The position numbers and the translations under genes are program-made. From positions 1-40,368 of the forward strand of contig PBLJ01000087.1 of NCBI GenBank assembly GCA_002721705.1: a DNA stretch of 40,368 nt, written 5' to 3'. Shown piece after piece: positions 23,392 through 29,948 of this stretch. The stretch is from Opitutia bacterium (GTDB lineage: Bacteria > Verrucomicrobiota > Verrucomicrobiia > Opitutales > Seribacteraceae). How positions within the stretch are numbered: position 1 is the first letter of the stretch; every line of letters begins with the position of its first letter. The notes under the pieces are model-generated. The model ran no database searches, was not told where the DNA came from, and saw only the letters and a list, made by a program, of their open reading frames with translations.

Positions 23392-24432
23392 TTACTTGCC
23401 AGTGGCTTCACGAAATCTTCGCAGGGCGTGGGCGGCATGATAAAGCCCGCCGTCACTGAATACTTCGGTGGGAAACTTTTCCATGTCAGTCACTAATCTT
23501 TCGACGGCCTTCAACACCCACGCCTCCCGGAGTTGCTCGGGTGAGAGGGCGACGCTCAGCCATTCCAATGCGTGTCCCGTACTGCTGACGAGCTGACGCG
23601 GTGTCCGCGGCCGGGAAGCGCGAAAGAAGACGCTGCCGGAAAAGGCTCCGTCTGTTTGTTGGTATTCCTTGGTCAACGCGACGTATTTGTCCAAGTAATC
23701 CCGAGCCTCCTTCCAGGTGCCTTCGAGCTTGCCGCCCTGCTTGAGATAAGCGTCCAAGGCATAGGCCACGCCGTAGAGGTGATGGGGCCCGCCTTCGGTT
23801 TCACGGCGGGGATCTCTTTGGATGGCAAGTGCCATAATGTCCTCGGTGCGATATTTCTTCCCGCTGTCCGCCTTCCATTTTTCATCGAAGGGAAGGTAGG
23901 TGGAGGCGGCCACAATGGTCCACCCCAACTCTTGGTCATCCTTGAACCCTTTCTTGGCGTGCTTCAGTTTGTCGGCAACCGTGAACTTTCGACCGGAACG
24001 AGAGAGGATTTCATGATCCAAGCCTATCCCTGCATCCGCGTAGGCGAAAAGAAATTGGTCCACGTGATCCTGCACGAGAAAGGATTTGTCCCCACGACCC
24101 CTTGTCATCAGGGTAGGCACCCCTTTGACGTCCTGGTAAATGAGTTGGCCCTCGAACTTGGCATGTCTGGTCAGGTATTCGATGGCATTCATTTTCTTGC
24201 CTGTAGCGACCTCTAACACCTCGAGGTCTTTTTCGAATGCCACCACTCCGTGCATGACTACCCACGGCGTATTGACGTCACTTTTCAGCGGTCGGGCGTG
24301 AGCTTTCTCAATTACCTTGTCTATGCGTTTGGCAAGGTCGCTGGAGACTTCATCTGCCAAGACGAAAACCGGGAAAAGCAGGCAGGCAATGGCTAGCCGG
24401 CAGGCTTGGAGATAGGGAATCTTTTTGTTCAT
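23392..24432 (-). CDS. exported alpha-helical protein of unknown function
   Basis: 346 residues from the ATG at 24432, chosen because it opens with a signal peptide (M-N-K-K-I-P-Y ... F-P-V-F-V-L-A). The longer frame to 24495 overlaps the upstream gene and would bury that signal. The mature part is largely helical, with spaced patterns such as D-G-A-F-S-G, S-S-T-G-H-A-L-E-W-L and D-G-G-L-Y-H-A-A-H-A-L that recall alpha/alpha-toroid repeats seen in glycan- and terpenoid-acting enzymes. I do not recognise a named family and this comparison is only structural intuition. It lies between an exported epimerase-like gene (26 bases upstream) and an exported serine hydrolase gene (23 bases downstream), so a shared catabolic task is plausible. 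Confidence 0.75.
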   Translation of the reverse strand: MNKKIPYLQACRLAIACLLFPVFVLADEVSSDLAKRIDKVIEKAHARPLKSDVNTPWVVMHGVVAFEKDLEVLEVATGKKMNAIEYLTRHAKFEGQLIYQDVKGVPTLMTRGRGDKSFLVQDHVDQFLFAYADAGIGLDHEILSRSGRKFTVADKLKHAKKGFKDDQELGWTIVAASTYLPFDEKWKADSGKKYRTEDIMALAIQRDPRRETEGGPHHLYGVAYALDAYLKQGGKLEGTWKEARDYLDKYVALTKEYQQTDGAFSGSVFFRASRPRTPRQLVSSTGHALEWLSVALSPEQLREAWVLKAVERLVTDMEKFPTEVFSDGGLYHAAHALRRFREATGK

Positions 24433-24458
24433 GAATTTCAGTTGTGATTGAAAGTCTT

Positions 24459-25568
24459 TCAGCCCCTTATTCCAAGCCCAAGGGTTTCCTTGCAATACTT
24501 GATGCTGCGTTCCAGTTCGGCCACTTGGTATTCTTGTTGAGCTTTTTTTCGATCCATCCCCTTCGGGGGACTAAATGGTTTCATCGGTTTGCCTTTTTGA
24601 GCGAGCCGCACAAATTTCGAGAAGTCACTTGCAGGGATGGATGCGTATGGTTTCCAGAAGTCATTTTCCAAATAGAGGAATGGTTTGGAGAACCCGGAGA
24701 TGATTTCCAGTTGGATGGGGACTTTGGGGCAAAGCTGGGTCCAGCGCTTGGCGAAGGATTTCATGTTCACGCAACCTTCTCCCATCGCAGTCCATTGGAC
24801 CGAGGCTCCATTGTCGATTTTCCAAATCATCGAATCGCGAATCCCGCTTGATACGGCAAAGGGAGCCAGGTTTTCCAGAGTCTGCAGGGGGTCTTCCAGT
24901 GTCCAGGTGGCATTGCCCGAGTCGAGGGTGGCTCCGACGTAATCGGGGCCAGCTCGCTCTATAAGGTCGGCCAATTCAAGACTGTGCATGTCGCCGGCAT
25001 GGTTTTCGATGGCAATCTTAACGCCTGCATCGAGAGCATCCTTTCGGACGTTCTTGCAGACTTGGATCGTGCTTTTGATATGTTTTTGGATTCCTTCCGG
25101 CCCCAAGCGATCCTTCATCGAACCAAGATAGCATCGAGCCACAGGCGAGCCCACTGCCTTGGCCACGCGAATGGTTCGCCGGAGGTGGTCCTCGGCGGAA
25201 CCGTACTTGTCGATGAACTTCGGGGAGGTGGGACAAATGCCACCCGTGCCTGCGTGGATCTCGAGCCCGAGTTTCTTCGCCTCTTGTTTGATTTCCTTCA
25301 GGTAGCCTTCGTCGTGACTCTCATAGACGTCCAGATCCGAAAACAAGATGGTGTCCACTTTCTGCTGGGCTGCGTATTGCAGCAGTCGAGGGGCTTTCCA
25401 TCCGAGTGCCCGGATGGAAAAGTTATCGAAGCCCAGTTTTACCTTGCTTACGGCTTTCTGGGCTTGCAGGACGGAGGGATCGACGCATGCGATAGTGGCG
25501 CCAGTTGTTATGGTTTGCAGGAAGTTCTTTCTGGAGCGCGAGGGATTAGCTTTTGTCATGAGCTGCAT
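24459..25568 (-). CDS. exported sugar phosphate isomerase/epimerase-like TIM barrel protein
   Basis: 369 residues; an ATG nine bases inside (25559) is an equal candidate start. The N-terminus has a Tat-like signal with Arg-Lys instead of Arg-Arg (S-R-K-N-F-L followed by a small-residue hydrophobic stretch to about 35). The rest is the xylose-isomerase-like TIM barrel (AP endonuclease 2 family): K-L-G-F-D-N-F-S-I first strand, L-E-I-H-A-G-T-G-G, I-A-I-E-N-H-A-G-D with a probable metal Glu, G-A-T-L-D-S-G-N and L-E-I-I-S-G late. These proteins isomerise or epimerise sugars or act on inositol derivatives; exported versions are common in PVC bacteria. Substrate unknown. First gene of a three-gene run to 22112. 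Confidence 0.86.
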   Translation of the reverse strand: MQLMTKANPSRSRKNFLQTITTGATIACVDPSVLQAQKAVSKVKLGFDNFSIRALGWKAPRLLQYAAQQKVDTILFSDLDVYESHDEGYLKEIKQEAKKLGLEIHAGTGGICPTSPKFIDKYGSAEDHLRRTIRVAKAVGSPVARCYLGSMKDRLGPEGIQKHIKSTIQVCKNVRKDALDAGVKIAIENHAGDMHSLELADLIERAGPDYVGATLDSGNATWTLEDPLQTLENLAPFAVSSGIRDSMIWKIDNGASVQWTAMGEGCVNMKSFAKRWTQLCPKVPIQLEIISGFSKPFLYLENDFWKPYASIPASDFSKFVRLAQKGKPMKPFSPPKGMDRKKAQQEYQVAELERSIKYCKETLGLGIRG

Positions 25569-25702
25569 CGAAGCGCCGTGACCAAGCTAGGGCAAGCGAC
25601 AAAGGCCAAGAAATTGGTTTAACGCGGAGAGATCCTTGGATGGGCGGTTTTTGTTCTTTGCGGAAGCATTGAGAAAACTTCGTCAAAAACGCATGGGGTC
25701 AT

Positions 25703-25731
25703 TTGCTTTTTCCCTGGAATCGCCCTATATT
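25703..25731 (+). promoter_or_regulatory. promoter of the 85-residue orphan gene
   Basis: -35 TTGCTT (25703-25708), a 17-base spacer, and -10 TATATT (25726-25731). The predicted transcript start near 25738 leaves a leader of only about 11 bases that begins at or next to the GGAGG ribosome binding site. Confidence 0.6.
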
Positions 25732-25737
25732 CTAGAT

Positions 25738-25742
25738 GGAGG
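25738..25742 (+). promoter_or_regulatory. strong ribosome binding site (GGAGG)
   Basis: GGAGG followed by 6 bases and the ATG at 25749. It is the clearest Shine-Dalgarno in the window, where most genes have none, and it supports the reality of the short gene after it. Confidence 0.75.
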
Positions 25743-25748
25743 CACAAA

Positions 25749-26006
25749 ATGAACGCTAAAAAAGATTCGGAAGAGTTATTCGAATACAAGTTCCAGTACC
25801 ATCTGGACAACGATTTGGGCGGAGCTGAGAAGTTCTTCGTCGCCCATACTCCGCGAGAAGCGTTTGAGGCATTCAAGCATGCTTGCCGCAAGAACCACTT
25901 GGATGCTCATGGCTTGCGCATATCGCGCTGGAATCGTTGGCTGCGGGAATGGGAAAAGCTAAAGGACTATTCCCCCGGGCTTGGTTCCCCACCGATCCTC
26001 AACTAA
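25749..26006 (+). CDS. 85-residue orphan protein
   Basis: Small soluble protein with no signal peptide and no membrane helix. It is rich in aromatic and charged residues: F-E-Y-K-F-Q-Y-H-L-D-N-D-L-G-G-A-E-K-F at the N-terminus, a likely helix T-P-R-E-A-F-E-A-F-K-H-A-C, then W-N-R-W-L-R-E-W. The pattern beta strand, helix, short strand recalls small ferredoxin-like or DUF4177-sized folds but I cannot name a family. Support comes from a good promoter, GGAGG six bases before the ATG, and a frame closed by its own stop 19 bases before the convergent metallophosphoesterase gene. Function unknown. Confidence 0.65.
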   Translation: MNAKKDSEELFEYKFQYHLDNDLGGAEKFFVAHTPREAFEAFKHACRKNHLDAHGLRISRWNRWLREWEKLKDYSPGLGSPPILN

Positions 26007-26025
26007 GGTTGCTGCGGAATTGCGG

Positions 26026-26964
26026 TTAAACCGCGTGTACCAGCTTGTTTTCGGACGGTATCTTTTCCCCATCGAATTGGTAGGCCCACAGTTTGCCGTC
26101 ACAAGTTACGCAACCATCCACGCAGGTTGTGTTTCCATTGATTTTAGGCACATGCTCAGGCAAGCAATAGTGGCCAAAGAAGACGGGGCGGTTGCGTTTT
26201 GCATAAGGAACCACGATGCTGAGATCATTAGCCATGGGCTTCTTTTTCCTCGAGACGTTCGATAATGGGGGGAAAAGCAGCTCGCGAAAACTCTTTTTGC
26301 ATGGATTGCTCCACCATCGAATACGCGCCTTGTTTCTCGTGACGCCAAATCGATCCACGTTTTTTTTGCCTTTCGGTAAATTCACCTTGATGCCTTTAAG
26401 CGTGATCTTCACGGCTTTGGCTTCGGCTTTCGCGTCCGAAAAGGCATTCTCTAGAAACTCTTCATCTTCGAAAGTACGTCCCGCTATGACTTTCAATGAT
26501 GGCGGATGCCACGCGGCGTGCACGATCCGAAGGCCCGTCAGTTCGAGAGACAGAGGTAGTTTGCGAAGCCATTTTAACATCGCTTTCCATTCCTTCGGGA
26601 AGTCTTGAAATGATTTCCTCGTGTTCTTGATTTGGTGAAGGTTGGATGGTGAACGCGGTCTGAGAGGTTTCCCATCCCGTCCAGTCGTTTCCATACCGAG
26701 CAAGTTGAATTCATGATTGCCGAGGATGACACGGCATGAATCAACCTTCTCCATTTCACGGACGATTTGAAGAGTGGTGCGAACTTTCGGGCCACGATTA
26801 ATCAAGTCCCCTACGAAAATCGCTTGGCGATTAGCTGGATGCACGAAAGGGGCATCACCTTTCCTGCGGTAGCCTAATTTGACTAGGAGAGAGGCGAGCT
26901 TGTCGGCGTGGCCGTGCACGTCGCCGATAACGTCATAACCTTGTTTACCTTTGGCTTGCTTCAT
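26026..26964 (-). CDS. PP2A-like metallophosphoesterase
   Basis: 312 residues, cytoplasmic. All metal-binding blocks of the calcineurin-like serine/threonine phosphatase family are visible: G14-D-V-H-G-H19, G52-D-L-I-N-R-G58, G82-N-H-E85, a later H-A-A-W-H and F-G-H-Y-C. The closest groups are PrpE and bacterial Ap4A hydrolase/PP2A-like enzymes, so either a dinucleotide or a phosphoprotein may be the substrate. Residues about 175-235 form a Lys-rich insert (K-G-I-K-V-N-L-P-K-G-K-K-N) not typical of the short family members. It converges on the small + strand gene. The gap to its neighbour upstream is 63 bases. Confidence 0.9.
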   Translation of the reverse strand: MKQAKGKQGYDVIGDVHGHADKLASLLVKLGYRRKGDAPFVHPANRQAIFVGDLINRGPKVRTTLQIVREMEKVDSCRVILGNHEFNLLGMETTGRDGKPLRPRSPSNLHQIKNTRKSFQDFPKEWKAMLKWLRKLPLSLELTGLRIVHAAWHPPSLKVIAGRTFEDEEFLENAFSDAKAEAKAVKITLKGIKVNLPKGKKNVDRFGVTRNKARIRWWSNPCKKSFRELLFPPLSNVSRKKKPMANDLSIVVPYAKRNRPVFFGHYCLPEHVPKINGNTTCVDGCVTCDGKLWAYQFDGEKIPSENKLVHAV

Positions 26965-27027
26965 CCCCTGCTCACATCAGGAGCGATGGCAGGCATTGCG
27001 TCGTCGTAAAGTGAACGCCAGTAACAA

Positions 27028-27504
27028 TTACGATATCGGGGGACGAGCGATTCCACCCATCATTTGGGAATCAATGTTATCGGCTGTTGCTTTGACGGAG
27101 TCGTGTAATTCACCGAATTCCTCGGCATGACGAACGGTGTCCACGTAACGACGAAATTCTTTTCTGTCTCGAACGATCCTAAGATCCAGTTCCTCGATTT
27201 CCTGAGCGAAGCGAACATGCATTTGGTCAATTTTGCTGTTCATTTCTTCTCTTTGGCGGTCAATATGACGTAGGACTGTGCCAATGGAGGTTTGAATTCG
27301 TTTGCAAGCACGCAAATCACTGGGACGAATCAAGCTGAAGTTGATGATGTCCTTGGCAAGAGTTACGCCGAAGGCGCTGAGTTCGAATTCGCCGCGTTGC
27401 GATTCCTTGTTCGCCCAATCCTCGATAGCTTTGATTAGACGACGCATGCAGTCGCTGGTCGCGTCGGAATTACGGATGGGTTGAGCTTTTTCTTCTTCAG
27501 CCAT
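27028..27504 (-). CDS. coiled-coil protein of unknown function
   Basis: 158 residues, soluble, strongly charged. Residues about 70-130 form a likely coiled coil (R-Q-R-E-E-M-N-S-K-I-D-Q-M and E-I-E-E-L-D-L-R-I-V-R-D-R-K-E-F). The N-terminal half is predicted helical with an W-A-N-K-E-S-Q-R-G-E-F-E-L-S segment. No catalytic motif and no family recognised. A TATAAA lies 9 bases before its ATG on the minus strand, but no matching -35 was found. It stands between the riboflavin-kinase-like gene (86 bases upstream) and the metallophosphoesterase gene and may be a single unit. Confidence 0.7.
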   Translation of the reverse strand: MAEEEKAQPIRNSDATSDCMRRLIKAIEDWANKESQRGEFELSAFGVTLAKDIINFSLIRPSDLRACKRIQTSIGTVLRHIDRQREEMNSKIDQMHVRFAQEIEELDLRIVRDRKEFRRYVDTVRHAEEFGELHDSVKATADNIDSQMMGGIARPPIS

Positions 27505-27590
27505 ATCGGTTGTTTTATAGATAGATCAATCGATCATGAGGATTTTGTCAACACTCGCCCAGCTTCCGATTCATTTTGCACGACGAGTTA

Positions 27591-28052
27591 TTATCTTGGC
27601 AAAACTTGGACTTGGCGCTCATCCAAGTCCAGATGGACTTTTGATTGCTCGCTGATTCTCGAAATGAACGGAGCAAGTATTTCCAAGGTCGATTGATCTT
27701 GGAAGAATTCAGGTTTTGTTTCCGGATGCGGATAGTACACGACTCCGGACACCGATTCCGAGCTTTCCATCTTTGACAGTCGGCAATCAAAGAATGAGAA
27801 ATCCTCGGCCGGAAGATCAGGTGACCACTTCACCTTGCGGAAGGTAATCTTCGGCTGAACGATTTCGTACCTGTAGGGCTTGATCGAGACATTGAGCGTA
27901 CCTCCATGGAAATGATCGAGATCAAGCCCCAGCTTCAAAAAGAAGGGACGTTGCATGGCCAAGGTCCCCTCGGGAAAGCGAGGATCGTTCGCTATGCCCG
28001 AGGCTACGCCATGCCCGGAGACAACCCGACCGACAACCGTGGCCCAAGTCAT
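27591..28052 (-). CDS. CTP-dependent riboflavin kinase-like (DUF120-type) protein
   Basis: 153 residues from the ATG at 28052 (a TTG six bases earlier is a poorer start). The pattern follows the archaeal CTP-dependent riboflavin kinase fold along its length: G-R-V-V-S-G-H-G at 8-15, P-F-F-L-K-L-G-L then F-H-G-G51-T-L-N54-V-S-I, a central F-x-F-F-D-C strand, G-V-V-Y-Y-P, and near the end L-E-I-L-A-P (123-128) with L-D-L-D-E-R-Q-V-Q-V. In the archaeal enzyme the Thr and Asn of the GTLN loop hold the metal and nucleotide; both are kept here. Whether it phosphorylates riboflavin is unproven. No signal peptide; cytoplasmic. It begins 18 bases after the Cys-rich secreted protein gene. Confidence 0.65.
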   Translation of the reverse strand: MTWATVVGRVVSGHGVASGIANDPRFPEGTLAMQRPFFLKLGLDLDHFHGGTLNVSIKPYRYEIVQPKITFRKVKWSPDLPAEDFSFFDCRLSKMESSESVSGVVYYPHPETKPEFFQDQSTLEILAPFISRISEQSKVHLDLDERQVQVLPR

Positions 28053-28070
28053 CTGCAAAAATAAATCCCG

Positions 28071-28466
28071 TTATTCCTTCGAGGCAATTTTTTCGACCCT
28101 GAGAACAAAGCGCTGCTCGCCTGGATCGGTTTCGAAAGCCAGACCGCTTGCCTCAACTTTCTCCGCTTTTGGGTTTTCCTTGGCGAATTTCTTGGCGGCC
28201 TTTCCCTTGAGGAAGTACAGGCGGCTCTCGTTACCCTTGAACTTCTTCTCGCTCTTCAGGACGGCGGCGCATTTGTCGCCGGTCTTGAAGTCGCAATGGG
28301 CGCACTTCAAGTCGCCTACGACGGTGACTGCTTCACCCTTTGCCTCTTTGCCTTTCTTTCCTTTGTCCGCCTTGGCCGGTTTTTCAGTTGCCCCCTTGTT
28401 CTTGTCGGCGGCATAGGCGCCTAGGAAGAGGGAGACGGAGAGGAGGGCATAGATGAATTTTTTCAT
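28071..28466 (-). CDS. small secreted Cys-rich protein (DUF6370-like)
   Basis: 131 residues from the ATG at 28466, which opens a signal peptide (M-K-K-F-I-Y-A-L-L-S-V-S-L-F-L-G-A-Y-A). A longer frame to 28718 overlaps the DUF1501 gene and is rejected. A Lys/Ala-rich linker (22-46) leads to a small beta-rich domain with C55-A-H-C58 and Cys66, the C-x2-C-x7-C pattern of the DUF6370 family of exported PVC and Bacteroidota proteins, followed by Y-F-L-K-G-K-A-A and a V-L-R-V-E-K-I strand. Heme, metal or disulfide use of the cysteines is unknown. It follows DUF1501 by 52 bases. Confidence 0.75.
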   Translation of the reverse strand: MKKFIYALLSVSLFLGAYAADKNKGATEKPAKADKGKKGKEAKGEAVTVVGDLKCAHCDFKTGDKCAAVLKSEKKFKGNESRLYFLKGKAAKKFAKENPKAEKVEASGLAFETDPGEQRFVLRVEKIASKE

Positions 28467-28518
28467 GGTTCTGCTTTTGGTTTGTTTGGGGATTCTATTG
28501 AAAATGACTTTGGCGTGC

Positions 28519-29940
28519 TCAGGCCAGTATTTCTTTAAGGACATGGGCCTTTTCCTCGACTCCGGTGAGCCGGAAGTCGAGGCCTTGGAACTTATAGGTG
28601 AAGTTTTCCGCTCTGATTCCCAACTGGTGCAGGATGGTGGCGTGCAGGTCGCGCACGTGTACGATGTTTTCTTCGGCATTGTAGCCGAAGTCGTCGGTGT
28701 TACCATAGGACATGCCACCTTTCACACCGCCACCGGCCATCCAGATCGAGAACCCCTTGATGTGGTGATCGCGGCCGGATCCCTGTGCCATGGGAGTTCG
28801 ACCGAACTCGCCGCCCCAGATAACCAGTGTGTCATCCAGCATGCCTCGCTGCTTGAGGTCCTTTATGAGCGCGGCGGATCCTTGGTCGACTCGCTTGGCA
28901 ACACCGGAGATGGCATTTTTCACGCCGCCATGATGATCCCATCCACGGTGGTAAAGCTGGATGAAGCGCACCCCTCTTTCGGCTAGGCGACGAGCCAGTA
29001 GACAGTTGGAGGCGAATGAACCATCCCCCGGCTTGGCTCCATAAAGATCCAGTACGTGTTTGGGCTCCTTCGAGACATCCATGAGATCCGGCACGCTGGT
29101 TTGCATACGAAAGGCCATTTCGTACTGGCTGATCTTGGTTGTGATTTCAGGATCCGCGGCAGTGGCGTTACGAAGAGTGTTGAGTTCGTTGACGGTATCG
29201 ATGAGCGAGCGTTGGTCCTGTTTGTTTACACCGGCGGGATTGCTGAGGTAGAGTACGGGATCGCCCTTGGAGTTGAAATTGACGCCTTGGTATTTGCTGG
29301 GGAGAAAACCGCTATGCCATTGCCTTGAGGCAATGGGCTGATTCTGGCCACCGCCAACGGATGTGAGAACCACGAAACCGGGTAGGTTGTCGGTGTCTGC
29401 GCCTAGGCCGTACAGAACCCATGATCCCATGCTAGGCCTGCCCGAAATCTGGGTGCCGGTATTCATGTAGGTGTGAGCGGGATCGTGATTGATCTGTTCG
29501 GTTCGCATGGATCGGAGGATGCATATGTCGTCCGCGATGGAGCCGATTTTCGGAAACTGGTTGCAAATCAACTGACCTGATTTGCCATAGCGTTCGAAGG
29601 GATGCTGGGGGCCGAGGCATTTGAGGGCGTTTCTCTTGCCTTGCAGTTGAGCGATTGGTTGTCCCTCGGTAATGGATTTGGGCATTGCCTTACCATCCAT
29701 TTCCTTGAGCTTCGGCTTGTAATCGAAGGTTTCCAAGTGCGAAGGGCCACCAGCCATGCAGAGGAAAATCACTCGTTTGGCCTTTGGGGGTATGCGCAGA
29801 TTGGAAGGCAGGTTCGCGGGCCAAGTGTCTGATGCGGCATGGGCGGAATTGCGGGCGAGCAAGGAGCCAAGGGCGGTGGAACCAATTCCAATTCCTGCAT
29901 GAGCGAGGAAGGAGCGGCGATTTTGGATTAACGGATTCAT
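28519..29940 (-). CDS. DUF1501 family protein, Tat-exported
   Basis: 473 residues from the ATG at 29940, which gives a clean twin-arginine signal (N-R-R-S-F-L-A-H-A-G-I-G-I-G, cleavage near A-H-A). The longer frame to 30006 overlaps the upstream gene. DUF1501 hallmarks: I-F-L-C-M-A-G-G-P-S-H-L-E-T-F-D, H-R-G-W-D-H-H-G-G-V, I-W-G-G-E-F-G-R-T-P, and G-R-D-H-H-I-K-G-F-S then G-G-G-V-K-G-G. The alkaline-phosphatase-like metal site is therefore intact. It starts 8 bases after the stop of the DUF1549/DUF1553 gene and forms the usual pair with it. Longer than the other DUF1501 copy (430 residues). Confidence 0.93.
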   Translation of the reverse strand: MNPLIQNRRSFLAHAGIGIGSTALGSLLARNSAHAASDTWPANLPSNLRIPPKAKRVIFLCMAGGPSHLETFDYKPKLKEMDGKAMPKSITEGQPIAQLQGKRNALKCLGPQHPFERYGKSGQLICNQFPKIGSIADDICILRSMRTEQINHDPAHTYMNTGTQISGRPSMGSWVLYGLGADTDNLPGFVVLTSVGGGQNQPIASRQWHSGFLPSKYQGVNFNSKGDPVLYLSNPAGVNKQDQRSLIDTVNELNTLRNATAADPEITTKISQYEMAFRMQTSVPDLMDVSKEPKHVLDLYGAKPGDGSFASNCLLARRLAERGVRFIQLYHRGWDHHGGVKNAISGVAKRVDQGSAALIKDLKQRGMLDDTLVIWGGEFGRTPMAQGSGRDHHIKGFSIWMAGGGVKGGMSYGNTDDFGYNAEENIVHVRDLHATILHQLGIRAENFTYKFQGLDFRLTGVEEKAHVLKEILA

Positions 29941-29948
29941 GACGTTTT

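Noticed and set aside
26022-26034. GCGGTTAAACCGC palindrome between convergent genes
   Set aside because: Short stem, no T-run, and it overlaps the last codons of the metallophosphoesterase gene.
27505-27545. TTGACA and TATAAA upstream of the coiled-coil gene
   Set aside because: The two boxes are about 26 bases apart, too far for a standard promoter.
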